Part shown: positions 12,225 through 21,153 of the stretch, piece after piece
Numbering within the stretch: position 1 is the stretch's first letter
Layout: the number at the start of each line of letters is the position of its first letter
Assembly (NCBI RefSeq): GCF_000934545.1
Contig: NZ_CP010554.1
Span: 62,001-126,000 of the forward strand
Source: Rugosibacter aromaticivorans
GTDB lineage: Bacteria > Pseudomonadota > Gammaproteobacteria > Burkholderiales > Rhodocyclaceae
Length of the DNA stretch: 64,000 nucleotides
Direction: 5' to 3'
Made by a program: the position numbers and the translations under genes
The notes under the pieces: generated by a model
What the model was told of the DNA's origin: nothing
Database searches by the model: none
The model's input: the letters and a program-made list of their open reading frames with translations, nothing else

Positions 12225-12575
12225 TCAGTAGAAGAAAGGCAACACATAGGGGAAACCAAGCGCGACCACAACCAGTGCAGCCACGATCCAGAAAATCAGC
12301 TTGTAGGCGTTGCGAACCTGCGGCATCGCGCACACCTCGCCCGGCTTGCAGGCTTGGACCGGCCGAAAGATGCGCCGCCAAGCGAAGAAAAGGGCGATCA
12401 GCGCCGCTCCGATGAAGAATGGCCGGTACGGTTCCAGCGCCGTGAGGTTGCCGATCCAGGCCCCGCTGAAGCCCAGTCCGACCAGAACCAGTGGCCCGAG
12501 GCAGCAGGTTGAAGCGAGGATGGCGGCCAGCCCGCCGGCAGCGAGCGCGCCATGGCCATTCTGCGGTTCCGACAT
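12225..12575 (-). CDS. merT: Mercuric transport protein MerT
   Basis: The 116-residue inner-membrane protein has three hydrophobic segments, the first-helix pair Cys24-Cys25 (ASTCCLGPL) and the cytoplasmic-loop pair Cys76/Cys82 (ACKPGEVC), exactly the positions of classical MerT. It receives Hg(II) from MerP and moves it inward to MerA. First gene of the leftward operon, directly under the mer promoter. Confidence 0.97.
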   Translation of the reverse strand: MSEPQNGHGALAAGGLAAILASTCCLGPLVLVGLGFSGAWIGNLTALEPYRPFFIGAALIALFFAWRRIFRPVQACKPGEVCAMPQVRNAYKLIFWIVAALVVVALGFPYVLPFFY

Positions 12576-12610
12576 GCGGTTCTCCTTTCAAGATTTCGCT
12601 TGGTACGGTA

Positions 12611-12641
12611 ACGTTACTTCCGTAGTCAAGTACGGAGTCAA
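12611..12641 (-). promoter_or_regulatory. mer promoter/operator 1
   Basis: On the - strand TTGACT (12641-12636) and TAACGT (12616-12611) are separated by 19 bases, the over-long spacer that MerR-Hg(II) untwists to activate. The spacer holds the dyad CCGTA ... TACGG (12620-12635). It serves merTPCA leftward and lies against the start of merR on the other strand. Confidence 0.93.
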
Positions 12642-12646
12642 GCGAA

Positions 12647-13054
12647 ATGGAAAACAATCTGGAGAACCTGACCATCGGGGCCTTCGCCAAGGCCGCCGGG
12701 GTCAATGTCGAGACGATCCGCTTCTACCAGCGCAAGGGCCTGCCGCTGGAACCGGACCGGCCCTATGGCAGCATCCGCCGCTACGGTGGGGCCGACGTGG
12801 CGCGGGTGCGGTTTGTGAAGTCGGCCCAGCGCCTGGGCTTCAGTCTCGACGAGATCGGTGAGCTGCTGAAGCTGGAAGACGGCACCCATTGCAGCGAGGC
12901 AGCGCAACTGGCTGCCCTGCGACTCAACGATGTGCGCGCCAAGCTGTCGGACCTGACCCGGATCGAGGCAGCCCTATCCAAGCTGGTCGGTGAGTGCGGC
13001 GCGCACCAAGGCAACGTGTCTTGTCCGCTGATTGCTGCCTTGCATTGCTGCTAG
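12647..13054 (+). CDS. merR: Mercury-responsive regulator MerR
   Basis: The 135-residue protein has the N-terminal winged HTH ([24 protein letters not shown]) and the three Hg(II)-binding cysteines Cys82, Cys117 and Cys126 in the same numbering as Tn501 MerR. As a dimer it represses, then with Hg(II) activates, the divergent merTPCA promoter. It starts within a few bases of the -35 box, so it also represses itself. About 200 bases without a gene follow before the recombinase cassette. Confidence 0.97.
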   Translation: MENNLENLTIGAFAKAAGVNVETIRFYQRKGLPLEPDRPYGSIRRYGGADVARVRFVKSAQRLGFSLDEIGELLKLEDGTHCSEAAQLAALRLNDVRAKLSDLTRIEAALSKLVGECGAHQGNVSCPLIAALHCC

Positions 13055-13178
13055 GTAAGGGATCGGCTTGGGTATCAAGGTTGTCCAACCGATCTGTGAC
13101 ATCTCGTGCAGTCGTCTTCAGAAAGTTTGCGGTTGGATCAAGGAAGTTTCTGCACTCGGGTTTTGATCGTTCTCCCGC

Positions 13179-13210
13179 GCACTTCCGCTAAATCACGTTA
13201 CGCGAAGTGC
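13179..13210. repeat. 7-bp inverted repeat upstream of the recombinase cassette
   Basis: GCACTTC (13179-13185) and GAAGTGC (13204-13210) flank an 18-base AT-richer spacer 46 bases before the first gene of the cassette. It may be an operator or part of a recombinase site. Confidence 0.35.
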
Positions 13211-13255
13211 CTTCGGTTTCTAGCATGAGCAGCGTTTTCCATCGGAACGCCTGCT

Positions 13256-13471
13256 ATGACAGAACTCGAACCCATCTCCATTTCCCCGCCGTCTGACCGC
13301 CCACGGCACGCGCATCAGGAAATCGCCGACCTGCTGGCCGCCGCGTTACTGCGCCTGCGCGCGCGTCCGTCGCGCGACACCACCGAAAACAGCGAGTGCG
13401 TTCGCCTTGGCTTCCCCGGCCAACAGCGCGTGAATGCGAACCCCGATCACCACCACGGAGTTCGCCCATGA
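13256..13471 (+). CDS. Small protein of the serine recombinase cassette
   Basis: The 71-residue product (MTELEPISISPPSDRPRHAH...) has a short helix (EIADLLAAALLRLRAR) but no domain I recognise. I accept it as a gene because its TGA overlaps the ATG of the DUF2924 gene (ATGA), and the same kind of overlap links all four genes of this cassette. The ribosome site is weak. Confidence 0.6.
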   Translation: MTELEPISISPPSDRPRHAHQEIADLLAAALLRLRARPSRDTTENSECVRLGFPGQQRVNANPDHHHGVRP

Positions 13472-13931
13472 AGGCACACGCACCATCCACCACCTCGGTC
13501 GCCGCCCAGGTCGCCGGTCTCCCCCATCTCTCGATGGATGATCTCTGGAAACTGTGGGACGAGCATTTCGACGAGCGGCCCGGCCACCATCATCGTGGCT
13601 GGCTGGAGAGCCGACTGGCCTACCGGATTCAGGAACGCGCCTTCGGCGGCCTGAAACCCTCGCTGCGCAAGAAGCTCGAGGAAGTTGGCGAAACCGGCAT
13701 CCTGCCCAAGCAACTGCGCGGCGATAGCCAGCGCCTGCTGCCCGGCACCATCCTCACGCGCATCTACGACGACGTCGAGCATCGCGTGCTGGTGCGCGGC
13801 CCGAACGACTTCGAGTACCAAGGGCAACGCTTCAAGAGCCTGTCCGCGATTGCAGGCCACATCACCGGCAGCCACTGGTCCGGCCCGGTGTTCTTCGGCC
13901 TCAAGGCGCCGGCATCGAAGAAGGTGACGGC

Positions 13932-13935
<4 letters not shown>
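13468..13935 (+). CDS. DUF2924 family protein
   Basis: From the ATG at 13468 (GGAG upstream) the protein has 155 residues. It shows the DUF2924 features: an N-terminal LWDEHFDERPGHHHRGWLESRLAYRIQERAFGGL helical part and a C-terminal PGTILTRIYDDVEHRV ... DFEYQGQRFKSLSAIA ... ITGSHWSG part. DUF2924 proteins usually sit next to large serine recombinases in prophages and are suspected recombination-directionality or DNA-binding partners; the function is unproven. It overlaps both neighbours by 4 bases. Confidence 0.88.
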
Positions 13936-15340
<1,405 letters not shown>

Positions 15341-15344
<4 letters not shown>

Positions 15345-15811
15345 GCACCACGACGAACCCGCGCAAGCGCGCCATCCGCGTCGAGGTCGGAACCGATGCC
15401 CGCAGCTACGTCAGCGATGGCCAGCGCGTCACGCTGGTGCCGCTAATGATCAAGCGCCGCCAGAACCGCAAGCTGCTGATCCCGCCCGCGCCCGATGCCG
15501 CCACTGCGACGGGTGGCTTCGACGTGCCGATGATCAAAACGCTCGGCAAGGCGTTCTACTGGAAGCGGCTGATCGACGAAGGCGTCTATCCGACGACCGC
15601 CGACCTGGCGCGCGCGCTGAAACTGGAGCCAGGCTGGGCGGCCGAGGTGCTGCGCATGACCATGCTGGCCCCGGACATCGTCGAGGCGATCTTCGAGGGC
15701 CGCCAGCCCCGGCTTCTGAATCTGCACACGCTGCGCGGCCGCCAGGACCTGCTGCCCCGCGACTGGGCGGAGCAGCGCAAGGTGCTGGGGTTCTCGGCTC
15801 TCGAAAGCTGA
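15341..15811 (+). CDS. Recombinase-linked protein of unknown function
   Basis: The start at 15341 overlaps the recombinase stop (ATGA), giving 156 residues (MSTTTNPRKRAIRVEVG...). The C-terminal half contains a likely HTH-type stretch (YPTTADLARALKLEPGWAAEVLRM) followed by APDIVEAI, a pattern often found after serine recombinases. A role as DNA-binding accessory factor is inference. It ends only 3 bases before the stop of the convergent GDCCVxC gene. Confidence 0.75.
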
Positions 15812-15814
15812 CGT

Positions 15815-16036
15815 TCAGCCGGCGCAACAGCCCGCCTTGCCCCGTTCTTGAACGGGCGGGCAAGGCACGGTGCCATAGGAGCAATAGACGCAGCAATCGC
15901 CGTGCTTGGGCTTGAGCACGGTGTGGCAGGCCTCGCACTCATAGAACCACTGGCAGGCGTCGGTGGGCATGACCTCGGTCTTCGCGTGCCCGCACGCCGG
16001 ACAGCGCAGCGTCGATTCGAGGACGAGGGCGTTCAC
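15815..16036 (-). CDS. GDCCVxC-domain protein of the mer operon
   Basis: From a GTG at 16036, which overlaps the merP stop (GTGA), the protein has 73 residues with an N-terminal CPACGHAK and CEAC zinc-ribbon half and a C-terminal GDCCVYCSYG motif ending in GCCAG. Proteins of this GDCCVxC type are recurrent at the end of mer operons, some as selenoproteins; here the positions are cysteines. With at least ten cysteines it is likely to bind Hg(II) or another soft metal. The biochemical role is not established. Confidence 0.85.
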   Translation of the reverse strand: MNALVLESTLRCPACGHAKTEVMPTDACQWFYECEACHTVLKPKHGDCCVYCSYGTVPCPPVQERGKAGCCAG

Positions 16037-16326
16037 TTCGCGCTCCCGACCACCGTCGAGGGATAGCCCGCGTCCTGGGTGGCGCGCATCAGCGCCTCGA
16101 CGTTGGTCCTCGCGTTGTCGAAGGTCACCGTCGCCTCGCGCTTGCCGAGGTTCACGTCCGTCTTCGCCACGCCCGGCACCTTGCCGAGGGCTTTCTTGAC
16201 CGTGATGGGACAGGCGGCGCAGTTCATGCCCGGCACCGACAGCGTGACGGTCTTGGGGGCCGCCATCGCCGGCCCGCTCAGTGCGAGCGCGAGCGCGAGG
16301 CAGGCCCATGCCAGCAGCTTTTTCAT
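16033..16326 (-). CDS. merP: Periplasmic mercury-binding protein MerP (second copy)
   Basis: The 97-residue protein has a signal peptide (MKKLLAWACLALALALSGPAMA) and a heavy-metal domain with GMNCAACPITVKKALGKVPGV. It is clearly paralogous to the MerP at 11936 but differs at many positions, so it was acquired separately rather than by recent duplication. It is coupled by overlap to the GDCCVxC gene. Confidence 0.95.
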   Translation of the reverse strand: MKKLLAWACLALALALSGPAMAAPKTVTLSVPGMNCAACPITVKKALGKVPGVAKTDVNLGKREATVTFDNARTNVEALMRATQDAGYPSTVVGSAK

Positions 16327-16341
16327 GACAACCTCCGTTCT

Positions 16342-16716
16342 TCAATAGAACCAGGGCGCGACCAGCGGAAAGCCGAGCGCCACGATCACCAGGGCGACAA
16401 CGATCCCGAACAGCAGCTTGTAGCCGCGCCGAACCGACGGCACCGCGCAGGCCTGTCCGGGTTCGCACACCGGAGCTCTCGCCCAGATGCGTCGCCCGGC
16501 GAGGAACAACGCGACGAGGGCCGCGCCGATGAAGATCGGGCGGTAGGGTTCGAGGGCCGTCAGGTTGCTGATCCATGCCCCTGAGAAGCCCAGCGTGATC
16601 AGCACCAGCGGCCCGAGGCAACAGGTCGAGGCCAGGATCGCGGAGACGAACCCGGTCGCCAGCGCCATTCGACCGCTACCTGTGTCGGCACGCGCGGTTG
16701 GGGAATCTGGTTTCAT
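16342..16716 (-). CDS. merT: Mercuric transport protein MerT (second copy)
   Basis: The 124-residue protein repeats the MerT plan: first-helix ASTCCLGPL pair, loop pair in VCEPGQAC, three membrane segments and a C-terminal APWFY. It has a slightly longer N-terminus than the first copy. Without a merA in this operon, imported Hg(II) would have to be reduced by the MerA of operon 1. Confidence 0.96.
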   Translation of the reverse strand: MKPDSPTARADTGSGRMALATGFVSAILASTCCLGPLVLITLGFSGAWISNLTALEPYRPIFIGAALVALFLAGRRIWARAPVCEPGQACAVPSVRRGYKLLFGIVVALVIVALGFPLVAPWFY

Positions 16717-16722
16717 GGCGTA

Positions 16723-16753
16723 AGCTTACTTCCGTACTTAAGTACGGAGTCAA
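16723..16753 (-). promoter_or_regulatory. mer promoter/operator 2
   Basis: On the - strand TTGACT (16753-16748) and TAAGCT (16728-16723) are again 19 bases apart, and the spacer contains a perfect 16-base palindrome CCGTACTTAAGTACGG (16732-16747). This is a stronger dyad than in operon 1. Confidence 0.94.
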
Positions 16754-16757
16754 GACC

Positions 16758-17189
16758 ATGAACGATATTTCTGATCGCGAGCCGATGACGATCGGCGCCC
16801 TGGCGCGAGCGGCCGGCGTCAATGTCGAAACCATCCGCTTCTACCAGCGCAAGGGGTTGATGCCCGAACCGGATCGTCCCCTTGGCAGCATCCGCCGCTA
16901 CAGCGGCGATGAGCTTGGCCGCATCCGCTTCATCAAGTCGGCGCAGCGACTGGGCTTCAGTCTCGACGAAGTGGCCGATCTGCTCGAGCTCGAGGACGGC
17001 ACACATTGTCAACAAGCACGCGAGCAGGGGCGCAAGAAACTCGCTGACGTCCGCGCCCGCATCGCCGATCTGAAGCGCATCGAAACCGTCCTTGCGGATC
17101 TGGTGGCGCGGTGCTCGACCACACGCGGGCGTGTGCGCTGTCCGCTCATCGACGCGCTCCACGAAGCGTGGCCCGCCGCGCGCATCTAA
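16758..17189 (+). CDS. merR: Mercury-responsive regulator MerR (second copy)
   Basis: The ATG at 16758 lies just past the -35 box of the divergent promoter, giving 143 residues with the MerR HTH ([24 protein letters not shown]) and the mercury cysteines Cys84, Cys119 and Cys128. It is similar to, but distinct from, the MerR at 12647. The two regulators recognise nearly the same half-sites, so cross-regulation of both operons is likely. Confidence 0.96.
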   Translation: MNDISDREPMTIGALARAAGVNVETIRFYQRKGLMPEPDRPLGSIRRYSGDELGRIRFIKSAQRLGFSLDEVADLLELEDGTHCQQAREQGRKKLADVRARIADLKRIETVLADLVARCSTTRGRVRCPLIDALHEAWPAARI

Positions 17190-17207
17190 TCTGATTCCCT
17201 TCGATGA

Positions 17208-17232
17208 GGCGAGCCACCGGCTCGCCTTTTTT
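17208..17232 (+). terminator. Terminator after merR 2
   Basis: Stem GGCGAGCC / GGCTCGCC with a 3-base loop is followed by six T. It insulates the mer unit from the phage genes that begin 126 bases later. Confidence 0.88.
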
Positions 17233-17252
17233 GCGCCCTGTGGGCAGGGATT

Positions 17253-17305
17253 GGCGAACCCGAAGTTCCCGCCTGGTTCGCCATTGCGTCCCTTAAAGGT
17301 TCGCC
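17253..17305. repeat. Three GGTTCGCC repeats in the phage left control region
   Basis: GGCGAACC (17253-17260, inverted) and GGTTCGCC (17275-17282 and 17298-17305) lie 22-23 bases apart, about two DNA turns, upstream of the first early phage gene. They look like regulator binding sites. A related GGTTCGCAC cluster occurs at 25822-25871. Confidence 0.55.
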
Positions 17306-17316
17306 ACCCGAAGTCT

Positions 17317-17357
17317 GGAATGACACCTGTTCCTCAACAACGCAACAGGAGCATTCC
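17317..17357 (+). promoter_or_regulatory. Leader hairpin that buries the ribosome site of the next gene
   Basis: GGAATG (17317-17322) and CCTGTT (17326-17331) pair with AACAGG (17344-17349) and CATTCC (17352-17357) around a 12-base loop. The AGGAG ribosome site (17347-17351) lies in the 3' arm and the ATG follows the stem at once, so the fold should limit translation of the HTH gene at 17358. Confidence 0.6.
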
Positions 17358-17621
17358 ATGCAGACACCAACCAGCACCATCCCCCGGTCGCCGCAGCAGG
17401 CGATCAACAGCCTCTCGCCCGGCGACCGCCGGGTGCTCAACGAAAACGAACTGGCGCAGCGGTGGGGCGTCAGCCCCAAGACCCTGCAACGCTGGCGCAG
17501 CGAAGGTCGCGGCCCGCGCTACCTGAAGCTGTCCAAGCGCGTCGGCTATCCCGTGGACGCGGTCATCGAGTTTGAGCGCCAGGCGCTGCACGACTCGACG
17601 TCCGAGCGCGCGGCGGTCTGA
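17358..17621 (+). CDS. Small HTH protein, AlpA/excisionase-like
   Basis: The 87-residue protein contains a MerR-like winged HTH (VLNENELAQRWGVSPKTLQRWRSEGRGPRYLKLSKRVGYPVDAVIEFER), the form found in AlpA regulators and excisionases. It is the first gene of the rightward early phage operon. It could direct excision together with the serine recombinase or act as an early regulator; the sequence cannot decide. Its translation may be controlled by the hairpin just upstream. Confidence 0.8.
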   Translation: MQTPTSTIPRSPQQAINSLSPGDRRVLNENELAQRWGVSPKTLQRWRSEGRGPRYLKLSKRVGYPVDAVIEFERQALHDSTSERAAV

Positions 17622-17632
17622 GGAGCGATGCC

Positions 17633-18112
17633 ATGAACGACATCACCCTCTTTCCCGCCGACATCGCCGCGATGTCCGTCAGCCAACTGGCGGCGCTGCC
17701 CGCCGTGCAGAAGGCCGAGATCGACAAGAACCTCGACGAGGCCCTCGACTGGTTGAAGAAGGCGCGCGCCAAGTTTGACGCAGCGCTCGATGCCGCCTAC
17801 GGCGAGCAGGCCCGCACGGCACTGCGCGATTCGGGCCGCGACTTCGGCACCGTGCACCTCGACGACGGCCAACTGCGCATCAAGTTCGATCTGCCCAAGA
17901 AGGTCAGTTGGGATCAGAAGCAACTGGCAGAAATCGCCGAGCGCATCGTGGCCTCGGGCGAGAAGGTCGAGGGCTACCTCGACATCAAGTTGTCCGTCTC
18001 CGAGTCCCGCTTCACGAACTGGCCTCCGGCGCTCCAGCAGCAGTTCGCCGCCGCTCGCACCGTGGATTCCGGCAAGCCGTCCTTCACCCTTTCCCTCGAT
18101 TCGGAGCACTGA
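17633..18112 (+). CDS. Phage early protein, function unknown
   Basis: The 159-residue protein (MNDITLFPADIAAMSVSQLAALPAVQ...) has an alpha-helical N-terminal half with a likely coiled part (EIDKNLDEALDWLKKARAKFDAAL) and a C-terminal half with beta segments. I do not recognise a family. It sits 11 bases after the HTH gene with a GAGGAGCG ribosome site, in the early operon. Confidence 0.75.
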   Translation: MNDITLFPADIAAMSVSQLAALPAVQKAEIDKNLDEALDWLKKARAKFDAALDAAYGEQARTALRDSGRDFGTVHLDDGQLRIKFDLPKKVSWDQKQLAEIAERIVASGEKVEGYLDIKLSVSESRFTNWPPALQQQFAAARTVDSGKPSFTLSLDSEH

Positions 18113-18114
18113 TC

Positions 18115-18396
18115 ATGAGCACCAGTCTCATCGCTTCGCTGCGCAAGCAGCTGCCGTCCATCTACGGCGAACACCTTCCCAACGAAATCCGCTATCGCGG
18201 CGCCGACGGCCACGATGTCGTCGTGGCGCTCGACGCCGCCACGGTGGACGAACTGGCCTTCGCCATCCAGACGACTAACGCGGAATCTCTGGCGCTCAGT
18301 CGTCGCCGCACCGCGCTGGAGGAACTCCACACCGAGGTGCGCAAGCGCGCCGCACGTGGGGCCGACCGCATTGCCGACGTTTCGTGGGTGTGCTGA
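18115..18396 (+). CDS. Small phage early protein, function unknown
   Basis: From the ATG at 18115, two bases after the previous stop, the product has 93 residues (MSTSLIASLRKQLPSIYGEHLPNEIRYRG...). It has no known motif. The tight spacing on both sides supports it as a gene of the early operon. Confidence 0.7.
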   Translation: MSTSLIASLRKQLPSIYGEHLPNEIRYRGADGHDVVVALDAATVDELAFAIQTTNAESLALSRRRTALEELHTEVRKRAARGADRIADVSWVC

Positions 18397-18398
18397 TC

Positions 18399-19160
18399 AT
18401 GAGCGCGATCATTCCCTTCCAGTTCGAGGCGCACGCCGTGCGCGTGCAGGTCGACGACGCGGGCCTGCCGTGGTTCAACGCCAGCGACGTCTGCGACGCA
18501 TTGGAGATGGGCAACCCGTCTCAGGCGATCAAGTCGCATGTCGATGCCGATGATCTCCAGAAATTGGAGATCATCGACAACCTCGGGCGCACGCAGCGCG
18601 CCAACCACGTCAACGAATCAGGCCTCTACGCCCTGATCCTCGGCAGCACCAAGGACGCCGCCAAGCGTTTCAAGCGTTGGGTGACCGGCGAGGTGCTGCC
18701 CGCGATCCGCAAGACCGGCGCGTACTCCGCCCCCGGTGCGCTGGCGGCTTTGCCCGCGCCGACCCACGACCGCGTGAGCGCGATCCTGCTGATCGGCGAG
18801 GCCGTGGCCAAGGTGCCGGGCGTCAAGACCGGCATTGCGATGGCGGCGACGCTGACGTGCATTCACGAGAACACGGGCCTCGCCGTCGAAACCCTGCGCC
18901 GCGCGTTGCCCGCTGCCAACGAGCCGATCTGCTCGCTCAACGCCACCCAGCTCGGCAAGCTGCTGAACCGCTCGGCCAAGGCCACGAACCAGTTGCTGGC
19001 ATCACACGGCTTCCAGTTCCGCAATGACCGCGATGAATGGGAACTGACCGATGCCGGTGAAGCGTGGGCCGAGGCCATGCCGTACTCGCGCAACGGCCAC
19101 AGCGGCTACCAGATTCTCTGGAATCCCGCCGTCGCCGAAGAGTTGAAGGAGGTGGCGTGA
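18399..19160 (+). CDS. BRO-family antirepressor-like protein
   Basis: From the ATG at 18399 the protein has 253 residues. The N-terminal 105 residues match the BRO-N domain (IIPFQFEAHAVRVQVDDAG..WFNASDVCDALE ... NHVNESGLYALILGSTK ... FKRWVTGEVLPAIRKTG). Such proteins are phage antirepressors or DNA-binding regulators. The C-terminal part (SLNATQLGKLLNRSAKATNQLLASHGFQ) looks like a second HTH-type domain, as in ANT/KilA-like antirepressors. It overlaps the ATPase start by one base. Confidence 0.88.
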   Translation: MSAIIPFQFEAHAVRVQVDDAGLPWFNASDVCDALEMGNPSQAIKSHVDADDLQKLEIIDNLGRTQRANHVNESGLYALILGSTKDAAKRFKRWVTGEVLPAIRKTGAYSAPGALAALPAPTHDRVSAILLIGEAVAKVPGVKTGIAMAATLTCIHENTGLAVETLRRALPAANEPICSLNATQLGKLLNRSAKATNQLLASHGFQFRNDRDEWELTDAGEAWAEAMPYSRNGHSGYQILWNPAVAEELKEVA

Positions 19161-20014
19161 TGGCCCTCCCGATCATCTCCGCGCAGCAGCGCATGGCCGA
19201 GCGCAAGGGCGTCAAGCTGCTGATGCTCGGTAAGTCCGGCATCGGCAAGACCACCCGGCTCAAAGACCTCGACCCGGCCACCACGCTGTTCCTCGACATC
19301 GAGGCGGGCGACCTTGCTGTGGCCGACTGGCCCGGCGACACCATCCGTCCGGCCTCGTGGCCGGAGTCGCGCGACTTCTTCGTGTTCCTCGCCGGGCCGG
19401 ATCGCTCGCTGCCACCGGACGCCGCGTTCTCGCAGGCGCACTACGACCACGTCGTCGAGAAGTTCGGCGATCCGGCGCAGCTCGACCGCTACCACACCTT
19501 CTTCCTCGACTCGATTACGCAGCTCTCGCGCCAGTGCTTCGCGTGGTGCAAGACGCAACCGGGTGCCACCAGCGACCGCACCGGCAAGCCGGACATGCGC
19601 GGTGCCTACGGCCTGCTCGGTCAGGAAATGGTCAGCGCCTTGACCCACCTGCAACACGCGCGCGGCAAGAACGTGGTGTTCGTCGCCATCCTCGACGAAC
19701 GGCTCGACGACTACAACCGCAAGGTGTTCGTGCCGCAGATCGAGGGCAGCAAGACCAGCCTCGAACTGCCCGGCATCGTCGACGAAGTCGTGACGCTGGC
19801 CGAGATCAAGGCCGAGGACGGCAGCGCCTACCGCGCCTTCGTCACCCACACCGTCAATCCCTACGGCTACCCGGCCAAAGACCGCAGCGGTCGTCTCGAC
19901 CTGCTCGAACCGCCGGACTTGAACGCACTGATCGCCAAGTGCGCGGGCGCAGCCGTGCCCGCCAGCGCCGCCGCTCATTCCGCCATTCCCGCACCCCACG
20001 AATCTCAGGAGTAA
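19160..20014 (+). CDS. Sak4-like RecA-family phage ATPase
   Basis: The 284-residue protein has Walker A GKSGIGKT (residues 24-31), a LFLDIEAG strand and a Walker B-like TFFLDSIT. This is the AAA_24/Sak4 group of phage RecA-fold single-strand annealing or recombination ATPases. The next gene, a DUF669-like protein, is the usual partner and may bind single-stranded DNA. Together they probably serve phage recombination or replication. Confidence 0.88.
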   Translation: MALPIISAQQRMAERKGVKLLMLGKSGIGKTTRLKDLDPATTLFLDIEAGDLAVADWPGDTIRPASWPESRDFFVFLAGPDRSLPPDAAFSQAHYDHVVEKFGDPAQLDRYHTFFLDSITQLSRQCFAWCKTQPGATSDRTGKPDMRGAYGLLGQEMVSALTHLQHARGKNVVFVAILDERLDDYNRKVFVPQIEGSKTSLELPGIVDEVVTLAEIKAEDGSAYRAFVTHTVNPYGYPAKDRSGRLDLLEPPDLNALIAKCAGAAVPASAAAHSAIPAPHESQE

Positions 20015-20019
20015 TCGCC

Positions 20020-20655
20020 ATGACCAGCAACTGGAACGACTTCAACGACGCCGAACAGCAACAGGGCTTCGACCTCATCCCCAAGGGCACGCTGGTGCCG
20101 GTGCGCATGACCATCAAGCCGGGCGGCCACGACGACCCGGCGCAGGGCTGGACGGGCGGCTACGCCACCGAATCCTTCGAGACCGGCGCGATCTACCTCG
20201 CCGCCGAGTTCGTCGTCACCGGCGGCGAGCATGCCAAACGCAAGATGTGGTCGAACATCGGCCTGCACTCGAAGAAGGGCCCGACCTGGGGCCAGATGGG
20301 ACGCAGCTTCATCCGCGCCGTGCTCAACAGCGCGCGCAACGTCCATCCGCAGGACAACAGCCCGCAAGCCGCCGCCGCGCGCCGCATCCAGGGCTTCCAC
20401 GAACTGGACGGCATCGAGTTCCTCGCCCGCGTGGACGTCGAGAAGGACGCCAAGGGTCTGGATCGCAACGTCGTCAAGCTCGCGGTCGAACCCGACCACC
20501 CCGAGTACGCCAAGCTCATGGGCGTGCCGCCCAAGGCCAAGAGCGGTGGCGGCACCTCGGGCGCTCCGGCGCAAGCCGCGCCGCCCTACGCCGCCACCGC
20601 CATGCCTGCGCCGCAACGCGCGCCAGTGACCGGAAAGCCCGCTTGGGCGCAGTGA
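20020..20655 (+). CDS. DUF669-like phage protein, partner of the ATPase
   Basis: The ATG at 20020 follows AGGAG and gives 211 residues. The first 165 residues have the DUF669 pattern (FDLIPKGTLVPVRMTIKPGG ... LAAEFVVTGGEHAKRKMWSNIGL), and the last 45 are a Pro/Ala/Gly-rich tail ending GKPAWAQ, like the flexible tail of single-strand binding proteins. A role in ssDNA binding is inference from position and tail. Confidence 0.75.
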   Translation: MTSNWNDFNDAEQQQGFDLIPKGTLVPVRMTIKPGGHDDPAQGWTGGYATESFETGAIYLAAEFVVTGGEHAKRKMWSNIGLHSKKGPTWGQMGRSFIRAVLNSARNVHPQDNSPQAAAARRIQGFHELDGIEFLARVDVEKDAKGLDRNVVKLAVEPDHPEYAKLMGVPPKAKSGGGTSGAPAQAAPPYAATAMPAPQRAPVTGKPAWAQ

Positions 20656-20664
20656 GGGAGGCCG

Positions 20665-21153
20665 ATGAAATGCTGGGTCTGCAAACGACACGCGCGCGGC
20701 TACGGCCACACCGATGGCCGGTTCAAGACCGCCGATCCGCGCCGCTATGTGATCGACTGGGTGTTCTGCTCGCGCCGCTGCCAGGACGCCTTTCACATGC
20801 TCTACGGCAACTGGACGCGCGCGAAGGAAGGCTGCGTCGGCATCGGGGAGGTCGCCATGATCGATCCCTCTGATGTCGAACTGGCCGCGATGCGCAAATG
20901 CCTCAAGGCCTTCGGCGAGGCGGCGGGCGAGATCGGCTTCGGCAAGCCCCTGGGCGACTACGCGGAAGCCGAGGCGATGCGCGTCATCGACGCCATCGTC
21001 ACCTGCTACACGGAAGCGATGGTCGAGCACCACGAGGCAACCAAGTTCCCGCCCGTGCGCGGCATGGCCCCGACACCCGATCCTCTGGCGAATCCGTTCT
21101 CTGATCTGGAGGACGACCTTCCCTGGGAAGAACCGAAAGGGAGGAAGCCATGA
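20665..21153 (+). CDS. Phage protein with N-terminal zinc-finger-like cysteines (DUF6511-like)
   Basis: The 162-residue protein begins MKCWVCKRHARGYGHTD and has a second pair in FCSRRCQDAFHMLYG, forming a CxxC...CxxxC set likely to bind zinc. The C-terminal half (IDPSDVELAAMRKCLKAFGEAAGEIGFGKPL) resembles DUF6511 phage proteins. Function unknown. It overlaps the nuclease gene by 4 bases. Confidence 0.7.
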   Translation: MKCWVCKRHARGYGHTDGRFKTADPRRYVIDWVFCSRRCQDAFHMLYGNWTRAKEGCVGIGEVAMIDPSDVELAAMRKCLKAFGEAAGEIGFGKPLGDYAEAEAMRVIDAIVTCYTEAMVEHHEATKFPPVRGMAPTPDPLANPFSDLEDDLPWEEPKGRKP

